A DNA stretch of 64,000 bases, from positions 62,001 to 126,000 of the forward strand of contig NZ_JBHSUL010000027.1 in NCBI RefSeq assembly GCF_042660675.1. Direction: 5' to 3'. Origin of the DNA: Marinilactibacillus sp042660675. Its GTDB lineage: Bacteria > Bacillota > Bacilli > Lactobacillales > Carnobacteriaceae_A. Both the position numbers and the translations under genes were made by a program. Below the pieces are notes generated by a model. That model saw nothing but the letters and a program-made list of their open reading frames with translations. It searched no databases and was not told the origin of the DNA. Within the stretch, counting starts at the first letter, position 1. Every line of letters starts with the position of its first letter. Below, piece after piece: positions 50,703 to 59,823 of the stretch.

Positions 50703-51049
50703 TATTCTATTATATTTGTGTTTAATTGAATTCAGAAAATCCCTACTTTCTTTAAAATATCATTTCTTCTTATTCTATATTCTGCTTTGAATTTATCGGG
50801 GTTTCTAATATCCTATTAAAAATTGCTTAATTTCCAAAAGAAATTTTAAATTTTATGTCTAAATCAAAATAATTAAAAGGCCTAAAATTCTTATACTTCA
50901 ACTTTCAAATAGTCTTGCTCAAATTTATGATACCTTAATTTTAAAATATCAATCTTTTTAAATAAAGATCAATTAGTAATTTTATTTAAATCTATTATCT
51001 AGATATAAAAATTGACCACTTCACTTAAAAAGCGAATTGGTCAATTTAG
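50703..51049. other. AT-rich gap of about 350 bases
   Basis: Contains the putative -10 of the M50 gene and the hsdR terminator (51009-51047). No gene or small peptide ORF with a ribosome site was found. Confidence 0.5.
51009..51047 (-). terminator. Terminator of hsdR
   Basis: AAATTGACCA pairs with TGGTCAATTT (10 bp perfect), directly after the hsdR stop codon, with a T run on the minus strand. Confidence 0.9.
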
Positions 51050-54000
51050 TTATCTTAATTCATTATCTAATGGAACAATCACTTCGTCTAGAACTAGTCG
51101 CCAACTTCTTTTAACAGCTTGTGCATACTTAAAAGGTTTAGCTTCTGGGTTGGATAGTTTATATTTATCATAATCTTTACTGTTTATGATACCACCCATA
51201 TTCGGTATGGGATCTGCTCCTATTACATACTGCAAAGCAGAAGAATGTAATTCATGTTCTGAAACAAACCAATTCTTTGTAAACTCCCGAATTGATTTAT
51301 CTCTAGCTTCTGCGAAGTATTGTCTCTTCACAACAAATATATCTTCATTAATGTCTAGTTCTTTCGTATCTATAGCGTTTAATATCTCGCGATAAACTTC
51401 TTTAACGTATTCAATTTTATTTAACTTCTGCAGAGCTTTTTCAATTTCTTCACGTATATCCTGATTGTTCGCAGAGTAAATATTTAATAAGCGATTTATA
51501 TAAGTTGCATCAATATCATACAATTTGATATTACTATCGTTGTAAAATTCAATTTCAGAAAAATCTGGTGGGTCTACTGGATCTATTGACAGTTCCCTTT
51601 CCAGTGATCCTTTAACTGTATTATAAATTCCCATTTGTTCTTCAACAACATGAACTTGATTTTTTAATACATTAGATTTTTCAATATCATCATTGTAGTT
51701 ATCATACGTCACCAATGCCTTGTAAGAATTACTTAGCTCCTGATAAGCTTTAACGTAATCAATTCTAGTCTCAATAGATGATTGCTCATCTATATCGCCC
51801 GGTACGATGATAAATTCCTTGATATTGTTGTGAGCCTTCTTGAATCTTTTCTTAGACTCCTCATACGTGGGATAAATTAGTCCAGATTCTTCTTTAGCTT
51901 CAGAATATAATTTTGTAGCGTCTGCTACATTTTTTTCCATCGTATTTGGTTTACGAAATGTCACAATCATTCCTTTATCTTTTTCAGGGTAAGTTCGGTT
52001 CGTTCTAGAAAATGCTTGAATTAAATTTGCATATGTCAAGTTGCGATCAACAAATAATGTCTGAATAGTAGGAGCATCAAATCCAGTCAACAAGCGATCG
52101 ACTACAATTACTAAATCTATTTGACTCCCTAGTTTTTTGAATTCAGCTCTTTTTCTAGCTAAGCGATTATTAATATCTCCATTGTAGCGGTTTAAATCCT
52201 TTATTGACCACGAAGTATTATAATAATGATTATAGTCTTCGATTATGAATTTCATTTCGTCTTGATTCGCCTTAGCTTCTTCGTTATTTTCATCTAGAGA
52301 ATATGTAATAGCAACTCTAGGGAAATCCGGATCATCGAAAGTTCTTCCTTTTCGAACAGGTTGTTTCGAAAATTCATTCTGAAACCATTCAGTATCTGCA
52401 GTTAACTCTTTAATAGCATAATAATAGCGCTTAGCCATTTCAATTGAACTCGTCGTCAAAATTGCAGACTTTTGAGGACGTCCATTTTCAAAATCAAATT
52501 TGTTGTAGGCATTGTCCGGTCGGAGTATTTTGCGTACTACTTTTTTTATGTGTTCGTCACTTTCAAAAATACTATTATCTATATATTCTTCCTTTTTTAT
52601 TTCACCCAAATGATCTATTTCTTGATTGATTTCTTCAGAAGTTTTTAAGCTATTCTTTTCATCTGACCTGAATTGTTCATATATATGATTGTTTAAAGAT
52701 GTTGGCAAAATCGTATTTTCATGTTCTACCTGAAAACCTAGGACTGATTTATCTTCTAAAGCGTTTTTGATTGTATAGGTATGTAATACTTCACCATATT
52801 GATCATGAGTTGTTCTCGCTAATTGCCCTTGTGCTTGCTTTTTATTGACTTCAAATATTGGAGTTCCAGTAAAACCGAACCAAGTTGACCTAGGGAAGAA
52901 TTTTTTTATTTCTTCCATACCTTCTGCACTCAACGCACGATGACATTCATCTACTACAAATACGATGTGCTGACCCATTAATTTCTCAAATCGATTTGTT
53001 CCTTTTCTTTCCTCTTCTTTCTTAGCAAAACGTAAGGCTGAATCCAACTTTTGTCTAGTCGTCACTATAATGACATTAGAGTTAGCATCCGATAGCAAGG
53101 TTTTACTTAGTTCTTTAGCACTATCCGTTCCAACAATCAGACTATTGGATTTATTATTACCAGAAGAAATTCCTGTATTGTACTCTGATGCAAATTTAGA
53201 AAACTCAGTGGTAGTTTGGTTATCCAAATCTTTTCTATCTACTAGCATAATTGTACGATCTACGCCCGGTTTCTTAGCAAGGAGCTTAGTTGAAACAAAA
53301 CTAGTCAGTGTTTTACCCGATCCCGTTGCATGCCATACGTATCCAGATTTATGCTTATTAGCGGCTATAAAAAGTTCCTTTATTGCATGAATCTGGTAAG
53401 GATGAAGGACCATTAAAGTTTTATTATCCTGATCCTCACTAACAATAGTATAATCCGCAATTAATCTATGCGCATCAGGGATATTCAATACTTGCTTACA
53501 AAACTCATAAAGATTATTTACTTTTGTGTTATTCTTTGTTCTCCAGCTAAACATAAACTTTCTATGCAGATCTTTAGGCATAGCATTAGCGAAGTAGCGA
53601 GTCGTGTGTTCATTTGATACAACAAATAACTGAACAGTTGAAAAGATATTATTTCGAAACATACCTTCCTCGGCATACTTTTTAATCTGGTTGAATGCTT
53701 GGTACACGCCGTCCTTAGCACTAGCCTGCTTTAATTCGATTTGCACAATCGGTAACCCATTTATTAACAAAGTTACATCAAATCGTCTATCTCGTCCTTC
53801 TAAGTCTATACCCTTCTTGGCAATTTGATTTACAACTTCATATGTCGAGATTCCCCCACCAATATCTTGATTGGAATATAAGATTAATGATATAGATCCT
53901 AAAGAAACGTCTTCTCTTTCTAGAGTGATTCTTGCGATTCCATTTTCCCCTTTTAACCATTTAGCTGCTTCGAAAGGTGTTTGAGTATGTAACAGTAACT

Positions 54001-54211
54001 CTGTTCTGATCATTTCAAATTCTTTATCCGTAATTCTATGTTCGCCAATTTCAGATTGATTATTTTGTGTAATTTTTTGGCGTAAATTCTTCCATAAATC
54101 TTCTTCAGACTTCAAGTCATTCCTAAAGGTCCATTGATTATGGCCTTCCCCTAAAACTTCAATTAATTGAGCTTCTACTTGAGCTTCGTTGTTATGTTTG
54201 AGATTAACCAA
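51050..54211 (-). CDS. hsdR: Type I restriction enzyme R subunit (HsdR)
   Basis: A 1053-residue motor nuclease. The N-terminal nuclease domain has DVTLLINGLPIVQIELKQ (D and E-x-K near residues 145-158). Superfamily 2 translocase motifs follow: Walker A HATGSGKT (about 293-300), DECHR box (about 420) and motif VI QAFSRTNRTYPEKDKG. The C-terminal helical domain binds the methylase. TTG start follows AGGTGG; a promoter of its own lies at 54249-54276. In the complex R2M2S1 it cuts unmodified DNA after translocation. It lies beyond the invertible hsdS locus, transcribed apart from hsdM. Confidence 0.95.
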   Translation of the reverse strand: MVNLKHNNEAQVEAQLIEVLGEGHNQWTFRNDLKSEEDLWKNLRQKITQNNQSEIGEHRITDKEFEMIRTELLLHTQTPFEAAKWLKGENGIARITLEREDVSLGSISLILYSNQDIGGGISTYEVVNQIAKKGIDLEGRDRRFDVTLLINGLPIVQIELKQASAKDGVYQAFNQIKKYAEEGMFRNNIFSTVQLFVVSNEHTTRYFANAMPKDLHRKFMFSWRTKNNTKVNNLYEFCKQVLNIPDAHRLIADYTIVSEDQDNKTLMVLHPYQIHAIKELFIAANKHKSGYVWHATGSGKTLTSFVSTKLLAKKPGVDRTIMLVDRKDLDNQTTTEFSKFASEYNTGISSGNNKSNSLIVGTDSAKELSKTLLSDANSNVIIVTTRQKLDSALRFAKKEEERKGTNRFEKLMGQHIVFVVDECHRALSAEGMEEIKKFFPRSTWFGFTGTPIFEVNKKQAQGQLARTTHDQYGEVLHTYTIKNALEDKSVLGFQVEHENTILPTSLNNHIYEQFRSDEKNSLKTSEEINQEIDHLGEIKKEEYIDNSIFESDEHIKKVVRKILRPDNAYNKFDFENGRPQKSAILTTSSIEMAKRYYYAIKELTADTEWFQNEFSKQPVRKGRTFDDPDFPRVAITYSLDENNEEAKANQDEMKFIIEDYNHYYNTSWSIKDLNRYNGDINNRLARKRAEFKKLGSQIDLVIVVDRLLTGFDAPTIQTLFVDRNLTYANLIQAFSRTNRTYPEKDKGMIVTFRKPNTMEKNVADATKLYSEAKEESGLIYPTYEESKKRFKKAHNNIKEFIIVPGDIDEQSSIETRIDYVKAYQELSNSYKALVTYDNYNDDIEKSNVLKNQVHVVEEQMGIYNTVKGSLERELSIDPVDPPDFSEIEFYNDSNIKLYDIDATYINRLLNIYSANNQDIREEIEKALQKLNKIEYVKEVYREILNAIDTKELDINEDIFVVKRQYFAEARDKSIREFTKNWFVSEHELHSSALQYVIGADPIPNMGGIINSKDYDKYKLSNPEAKPFKYAQAVKRSWRLVLDEVIVPLDNELR

Positions 54212-54248
54212 ATCTATCCACCTACCTATTTTTGAAATACTTAATATT

Positions 54249-54276
54249 ATTATAACACGAAGAAGTTTCTTGATAA
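54249..54276 (-). promoter_or_regulatory. Promoter of hsdR
   Basis: On the minus strand TTATCA (54271-54276) and TATAAT (54249-54254) are 16 bases apart, 38 bases before the TTG start. Confidence 0.6.
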
Positions 54277-54296
54277 AAAGTTTATGAAATTATCGA

Positions 54297-54314
54297 TTGG
54301 GAACAGCATAAGTT
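54297..54314 (+). repeat. Short inverted repeat at the 5' edge of the silent hsdS
   Basis: TTGGGAACAGCATAAGTT matches, inverted, TTGGGAACAGCGTAAGTT at 57816-57833 in the active hsdS (17 of 18 bases). It encodes the WEQ[RH]KL motif just before the first target recognition domain and is a likely recombination site. Confidence 0.75.
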
Positions 54315-54792
54315 GGGTGAATTATCCACTAATTTTGAATATGGATTAAACGCAAGTGCTACTTCGTACGATGGAATCAATAAATATATTCGTATTACAG
54401 ACATCAGTGAAGAAAACAGATCGTTCGCTCAAGACAATCTTACATCACCTAATATTGATCTTGGCTCAGCCGAAAATTATCTTCTCAAAAAAGGAGATAT
54501 TTTATTCGCAAGAACAGGAGCAAGTGTTGGTAAGAGTTACTGTTATCAAGAGTCAGATGGAAAAGTATACTACGCTGGTTTTTTAATTCGAGCAAGAATT
54601 GATACTAATTACGATGCAGAATTTATCTTTCAAAATACTCTAACTGATGAATATAAGAGATTTGTAGAAATTACTTCTCAGCGATCTGGACAACCAGGTA
54701 TTAACGCCAAAGAGTATGCGGATTTCATATTACAGGTCCCAAAATTTCAAGAACAAAAAGTGGTTGGTGAATTTTTCAGACTACTTGATAAT

Positions 54793-54910
54793 ACTATCGC
54801 TCTTCATCAACGTAAGTTAGATAGACTCCAAAGCCTAAAAAAGGCGTATCTACAAGTTATGTTTCCAAAACAAGAATACAAAATTCCTGAAGTTAGGTTT
54901 GCTAATTTTA
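54793..54910 (+). repeat. 118-bp inverted repeat inside the silent hsdS
   Basis: Matches the reverse complement of 57265-57382 at 117 of 118 bases (difference at 54834). It encodes the central conserved region (TIALHQRKLDRLQ to PEVRFANF). Recombination here would exchange second recognition domains and invert the recombinase. Confidence 0.95.
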
Positions 54911-55524
54911 TTGATCGTTGGGAACAGCGTAAGTTGGAAGATGTAGCAATGAGAGGGAAATCATACTCTCTTTCAAGAGACGTTGAAACCTTTGAGTATA
55001 CTGGGTATAAATACGTTCATTACGGTGACATACACAGAAAAATTGCGGATATCATAACAACAAAAAGCAACCTTCCAAACATCAATTCCGGAGAATACGA
55101 ATTACTAGAAGATGGAGATTTAATTTTAGCAGATGCTTCTGAAGATTATCAAGGTATCGCACTACCATCTTTGGTAGCATTTGTTCCTAACTATAAACTT
55201 GTTGCTGGACTACATACTATTGTTTTGAGGCCGAAAAAAAGTATATTAAATTCTCTATTTTTATATTACCTTATTCATTCTCCTATATTTAGAAGATATG
55301 GTTATAAAGTCGGTACGGGTATGAAGGTTTTCGGAATAAGTGCTTCAAACTTGATGAAATTTGAATCTTTATTACCAAATTTAGAAGAACAGAAAAAAAT
55401 TTCAAAATTTTTATATGGATTAGACGCGAATGTCGTTCTTCATCAAAAAAACTTAAATCTTTTAAAAGAACTAAAAAAAGGCATGTTGAAAAAAATGTTC
55501 GTATAAAATACTTTTAAATATCAG

Positions 55525-55581
55525 AAAACCTCCGACTAATAATAATAGTGGTTATCTCACTATATTTTATCAGGAGGTTTT
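55525..55581 (+). promoter_or_regulatory. Hairpin masking the recombinase ribosome site
   Basis: AAAACCTCC (55525-55533) is complementary to GGAGGTTTT (55573-55581), which contains the ribosome site of the recombinase; an inner ATAGTG/CACTAT stem (55545-55550, 55558-55563) strengthens it. It may act as terminator of the hsdS frame and as a brake on recombinase translation. Confidence 0.6.
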
Positions 55582-55588
55582 TATTTTT

Positions 55589-56518
55589 ATGTCACGATAC
55601 GAAGAAGAAACACAGTTGTTCAAAAAGTATTTTGAGGAGTGGATTGAATTATATAAGGTGGGTGCCGTCCGTCAAGTTACACTTAGAAAATACTATATGA
55701 GCTTGCAAAGAGTTACTGAAATAGCTCCGAAGCTGAGAATTAATGAGTTAGATCGAAAAGCATACCAAAACTTATTAAATCGATATGCAGAGACACATGA
55801 AAAACAAACTACTATGGATTTTCATCATCAATTAAAAGGAGCTATACTTGATGCAGTTGATGAAGGTCTTATAAAACAAAATCCTACTCGCAAGATTATA
55901 ATTAAAGGGAAAAAACCGAGAGAGAAGAAAAACCAATATTTAAACCAATTTGAAGTACAAGCTTTGATTAGAGAGTTAAATTTATCTGAAGAAATTAATT
56001 GGGATTGGTTTATACTTTTAATCACAAAAACCGGTTTACGCTTTTCTGAAGCACTAGCATTGACCCCTAATGACTTTGACTTTTCCACTCAAAAAATACT
56101 AGTTAATAAAACTTGGGATTACAAACACAAAAAAGGAGGTTTTCAACCTACAAAGAATACTTCTTCTAACAGAAAGGTACAGTTAGACTGGCAAACTGCT
56201 ATGCAATTCTCTCAATTAATTAAAAAATTCGAACTTGATCAACCAATATTCGTAAAAAGTAGAGTTTTCAATTCTACAGTAAATAATCGATTGAGAGCTG
56301 TCTGTAAAAAAGCAGATATATCAATTATTACAATTCATGGACTAAGACATACACATGCATCACTTTTACTTTTTGCCAACGTATCCATAGCAAGTGTTGC
56401 TAAAAGACTGGGACATTCAAGCATGACAACTACTCAAGAAACTTATCTCCATATAATTAACGAACTTGAAAATCAAGATAACGATAAAATAATGAGACAT
56501 CTGGCTATGTTGATGTAG
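55589..56518 (+). CDS. Tyrosine recombinase of the hsdS inversion locus
   Basis: A 309-residue phage-integrase-type recombinase with an N-terminal arm (about 1-30), SAM-like core-binding domain (about 60-105) and catalytic domain (about 125-300). Catalytic residues can be seen: Arg in ITKTGLRFSEAL (about 150), HGLRHTH (His about 250, Arg about 253), LGHSS (His about 273) and the nucleophile Tyr in ETYLHI (about 286). It lies between two inverted hsdS genes, the standard position of the invertase in phase-variable type I systems of streptococci and relatives. Its ribosome site is inside a hairpin. Confidence 0.93.
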   Translation: MSRYEEETQLFKKYFEEWIELYKVGAVRQVTLRKYYMSLQRVTEIAPKLRINELDRKAYQNLLNRYAETHEKQTTMDFHHQLKGAILDAVDEGLIKQNPTRKIIIKGKKPREKKNQYLNQFEVQALIRELNLSEEINWDWFILLITKTGLRFSEALALTPNDFDFSTQKILVNKTWDYKHKKGGFQPTKNTSSNRKVQLDWQTAMQFSQLIKKFELDQPIFVKSRVFNSTVNNRLRAVCKKADISIITIHGLRHTHASLLLFANVSIASVAKRLGHSSMTTTQETYLHIINELENQDNDKIMRHLAMLM

Positions 56519-56586
56519 TAAAATACAACATTAGCTAGACAACAAATTGTCTAAGAAGAAGCTAAGGAAAAATTAGGAAAAAAGTC

Positions 56587-56620
56587 CTCCCATCAAATTA
56601 AGCATTTAATTTGATGGGAG
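56587..56620 (-). terminator. Terminator of hsdM-hsdS
   Basis: A perfect 15-bp stem (CTCCCATCAAATTAA with TTAATTTGATGGGAG) with loop GCAT; TTTTTT follows on the minus strand. It also lies after the convergent recombinase gene. Confidence 0.9.
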
Positions 56621-56689
56621 TGATTGTTTTGAATTTTGTGTTTTTACTCAATAAAAATTTCTATCCCAGAGTCTTTTAAATTAAAAATA

Positions 56690-57892
56690 TTAGATAAACA
56701 TCTTTTTTAGATATGCTTTTTTTAGTAAATTTAATTTATCTATCTCTTTTTGATTAAGACCGATAATATTATCGAATCGCTCGAAAAAGCTTCCGATTTT
56801 TCTTTGTTCATCTATTATTGGGTAAGATAAATTTACTTCTTTCAAATCCGAGTTACGTAAATGAACGACCGACTTTCCTTGTGCTCTTCTAGTCAATTCT
56901 TTTTGTTGCTCTCCGTTGGATATAGTTAAAGCTAAAAAAGAAGAATCAACTAGAACATTAGGTTTGATGACATTTAAATCACCACCTAATATAATTCCCG
57001 CTTTAACAACAACTGATGCTCTAGAGATATCTTCGCTAGTTTCACCAGAAGCTGGTACGATTACTTCATTTCCCTGACTAATAATAGAATTTTCTTTTAC
57101 TTCTACAAATGTATCTACGTCTTTGATCAATATTTCGTAATCAGTATATAATCGCCCATAGTGAATTGCTGGAGTTCCCTCACTTCTTAAGTCACTTTTT
57201 GAATACCCGGAACCTTTTTTGAAAGTAGCTAACTCTTCCAATTTACGCTGTTCCCATGGGTCATTAAAATTAGCAAACCTAACTTCAGGAATTTTGTATT
57301 CTTGTTTTGGAAACATAACTTGTAGATACGCCTTTTTTAGTCTTTGGAGTCTATCTAACTTACGTTGATGAAGAGCGATAGTGTTGTCTAGTCGTTTAAG
57401 GAATGATCCTATTTTTATCTGTTCTTCAAAACATGGAACTGAAAATGAAGTAGTTGAGACTTGTTTCCAATCTGAACGTGGCATTTTTGTTCCAGAAGTA
57501 TCATTTGCTACTTTTTGATATTTAGACGCTTGGATCAAGTAATAGATAAAGTTTGCGTCGGAGTTTTTTGGTTCAAACACCCAAAAATCTCCTAAAGCTA
57601 TTCCTTCAAAATCAGGTAACAACCAGTTTTTTAAATATGGCCGAAGTTTTCCGAAGAGAATATTATTTGGCTTAAAATGAGTTCCTTTTCTAGTATCAAA
57701 TTTATGACTCACATCTTTATTAAGCCTACCTTCGCCAGCTTTAATATCTTCAAATTCAACTTTGGGAAGTAAGTCAGAATTAGAAGAAGTTTTTACTCTA
57801 TCTACTATCTCTGTGAACTTACGCTGTTCCCAAGCTTCAGTAAAGCCATTAAACCGCATCTCGGGATACTTTTCCCCCTCACTACGGCTCAT
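56690..57892 (-). CDS. hsdS: Type I restriction specificity subunit (active HsdS)
   Basis: A 400-residue S subunit: N-terminus SRSEGEKYPEMRFNGFTEAW, first recognition domain (about 28-150), central helix LDNTIALHQRKLDRLQRLKK (about 165-190), WEQRKLEEL, second recognition domain (about 215-350) and terminal helix NIIGLNQKEIDKLNLLKKAY. It sets the DNA sequence methylated and cut. Its ATG overlaps the hsdM stop by 4 bases. Both recognition domains differ from those of the silent copy, while the linkers are nearly identical. Confidence 0.95.
   Translation of the reverse strand: MSRSEGEKYPEMRFNGFTEAWEQRKFTEIVDRVKTSSNSDLLPKVEFEDIKAGEGRLNKDVSHKFDTRKGTHFKPNNILFGKLRPYLKNWLLPDFEGIALGDFWVFEPKNSDANFIYYLIQASKYQKVANDTSGTKMPRSDWKQVSTTSFSVPCFEEQIKIGSFLKRLDNTIALHQRKLDRLQRLKKAYLQVMFPKQEYKIPEVRFANFNDPWEQRKLEELATFKKGSGYSKSDLRSEGTPAIHYGRLYTDYEILIKDVDTFVEVKENSIISQGNEVIVPASGETSEDISRASVVVKAGIILGGDLNVIKPNVLVDSSFLALTISNGEQQKELTRRAQGKSVVHLRNSDLKEVNLSYPIIDEQRKIGSFFERFDNIIGLNQKEIDKLNLLKKAYLKKMFI
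57265..57382 (-). repeat. 118-bp inverted repeat inside the active hsdS
   Basis: Inverted partner of 54793-54910, one mismatch. Confidence 0.95.
57816..57833 (-). repeat. Short inverted repeat at the 5' edge of the active hsdS
   Basis: Inverted partner of 54297-54314; codes for WEQRKF before the first recognition domain. Confidence 0.75.
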
Positions 57893-59475
57893 CTAAAAAC
57901 CTCCTTGGTAGCACGAATTAAAGATTCAGTATCTTCTGTAATCTCTAACTCATCTAACATGGAGAGAAACTCACTCTCGGCCTGTTTTATTTCATTATTA
58001 AGAGAAACAATCTCTTTACTTAAAGCTTCAATATCAATTGGAGCTTCTTCTTCAAAAGTATCAACATATCTGGGTATATTAAGATTGAAATCATTTTCTT
58101 GAATTTCTTCAAAACTTGCAAGGTAAGCATATTTATCGACGTCTTCACGATTTTTATATGTATTGATAACTTTATCAATATTTTCCTTAGTAAGTTTATT
58201 TTGATTTTTACCTTTAACAAATTCTTTACTGGCATCAATAAATAGCACATCTCGTTTAATTCGGTTTTTCTTTAAGATAATTACAGTCGTCGGAATAGAC
58301 GTACCGAAAAAAAGATTGGATGGCATGCCTACAACAGCATATATGCTACCGTCTTCGAGAAGCTTCTTACGGATTACACCCTCTGCAGCTCCTCTAAATA
58401 GAACTCCGTGAGGCAAGACGATTGCCATCGTTCCAGTATCCTTAAGGTGATAAAATCCATGGAGTAAAAATGCAAAATCAGCTTTTGATTTAGGTGCTAA
58501 TTTACCAAATTTGTTAAATCTAGAATCATCTAGAAACGAATTATCCGCTGACCATTTTGCTGAGTACGGTGGATTCATCAGAACAGAATCAAAAGTATAC
58601 GGTTCATCTGAAGGCCAATCTTTATTTAAAGTATCTCCATTTCGCAAGTGGATATCTTCTTTATCAACACCATGCAAGATGAGATTCATTTTAGCAAGGT
58701 TAAAAGTTGTCGTATTTAATTCCTGTCCATGATACTTAACGCTGTCAGGGTAATTAAGGTAATTACGCACATTCAGCATCAAGGAGCCCGAGCCCATTGT
58801 CGGATCAAATACACTAAACAGTCGCTTATCTTCTTGACCAATCGCTACAATTTGAGCCATCATGTCGGAAATCATGTGTGGAGTATAAAATTCTCCTGCT
58901 TTCTTACCCGCCTCTGATGCAAACTGGCCAATCAGAAACTCATAAGCGTCTCCTATAACATCTCCATCTTGTTTCGTTAGATTTACATCATTAATTTTCT
59001 TAAGTACCTCAGTAATTGTTACATTCCGTTGTTGATCATCTGATCCTAATTTTTTTGATTGCAGATCCACATCATCAAATAAACCATTAAACTGATCATA
59101 CTTAGTGGATAATTGAATAAAAGCTTTATTTAAATCATTTAATTGAAATATGTTTTGCTTCGCTTGCTCAGCTAACACATTAAACAGATATTCTGGTTCA
59201 ATCTCAAATCCTAACGTATCAACAAGTGTCTGAATCAAGTCGTTTTTTGTTTCTTCATCTTCTAATAATTCTCTATATAAAGTTAGTTGGATATTCGGTG
59301 TATCGTATTTATCGATGTTTTCATCTGCTAATTCTACAACTTTTTCAAGCAGTTTATCTGACAGATACTTGTAGAAAATCAAACCAAGTAGATAATTTTT
59401 GTACTCTGAAGCATCCATTTTACTACGAAGGTTGTCCGCAGCACTAAATAAACGATTGTTTAAATCTGCACCCAA
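57889..59475 (-). CDS. hsdM: Type I modification methyltransferase (HsdM)
   Basis: A 528-residue N6-adenine methyltransferase. The N-terminal helical domain (LRSKMDASEYKNYLLGLIFY, about 14-33) is followed by GEFYTPHMISDMM (about 191-203), SAM-binding motif FDPTMGSGSLML (about 221-232) and the catalytic NPPY in VLMNPPYSAKW (about 305). Two copies act with one HsdS. First gene of the operon, overlapping hsdS by ATGA. AAAGGAG precedes the ATG. Confidence 0.95.
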   Translation of the reverse strand: MGADLNNRLFSAADNLRSKMDASEYKNYLLGLIFYKYLSDKLLEKVVELADENIDKYDTPNIQLTLYRELLEDEETKNDLIQTLVDTLGFEIEPEYLFNVLAEQAKQNIFQLNDLNKAFIQLSTKYDQFNGLFDDVDLQSKKLGSDDQQRNVTITEVLKKINDVNLTKQDGDVIGDAYEFLIGQFASEAGKKAGEFYTPHMISDMMAQIVAIGQEDKRLFSVFDPTMGSGSLMLNVRNYLNYPDSVKYHGQELNTTTFNLAKMNLILHGVDKEDIHLRNGDTLNKDWPSDEPYTFDSVLMNPPYSAKWSADNSFLDDSRFNKFGKLAPKSKADFAFLLHGFYHLKDTGTMAIVLPHGVLFRGAAEGVIRKKLLEDGSIYAVVGMPSNLFFGTSIPTTVIILKKNRIKRDVLFIDASKEFVKGKNQNKLTKENIDKVINTYKNREDVDKYAYLASFEEIQENDFNLNIPRYVDTFEEEAPIDIEALSKEIVSLNNEIKQAESEFLSMLDELEITEDTESLIRATKEVFR

Positions 59476-59823
59476 TTTAAAACTCTCCTTTAAAAAAATG
59501 TTTTAATCATAATTATAACATTTACGCTGTAGTTTAGCGATAGTCAGTTCGGATTTATAATATAAATTAGCATATAAAAAAGCCATATTATCTTTCTAAA
59601 TAATTGGCTTTTGAATTTACATAGTAAGCAGATATTAATTTATATTAGGATTAGTTCGTCTAAATACTATTCTCTCATACATTTCAGAAACTTTCGCTTC
59701 TTGTTCCAGTGAGTCGTTGGAGTTTCGGGTCTAATCAAATGGGTTTTAGTGTAATTCTATTATGAAATATTTTTAAGAAGACTGGCTTTATCTTTAAGCG
59801 GTCTCCTATCTATTAATTATCGC
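59476..59823. other. Gap of about 350 bases between hsdM and the ATPase remnant
   Basis: Holds the hsdM promoter region (not clearly defined) and a hairpin AAAAGCCA/TGGCTTTT (59578-59612) with a T run on the minus strand, the likely terminator for the minus-strand genes beyond. No gene. Confidence 0.45.
59578..59612 (-). terminator. Terminator-like hairpin
   Basis: AAAAGCCA pairs with TGGCTTTT; TTTTTTATA follows on the minus strand. Confidence 0.6.

Larger units (their letters stand above)
54297..55506 (+). pseudogene. hsdS: Silent hsdS cassette (two target recognition domains, no start)
   Basis: A 397-residue reading frame from 54313, with homology from 54297, runs inverted to the active hsdS. 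It has first recognition domain (GELSTNFEYGLNASATSYDG...), central conserved helix (LLDNTIALHQRKLDRLQSLK), second recognition domain and a C-terminal helix (NLNLLKELKKGMLKKMF). It lacks the N-terminal 20 residues, ribosome site and promoter that the active copy has. It is a storage copy that supplies new recognition domains by inversion; not a decayed gene. Confidence 0.9.
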
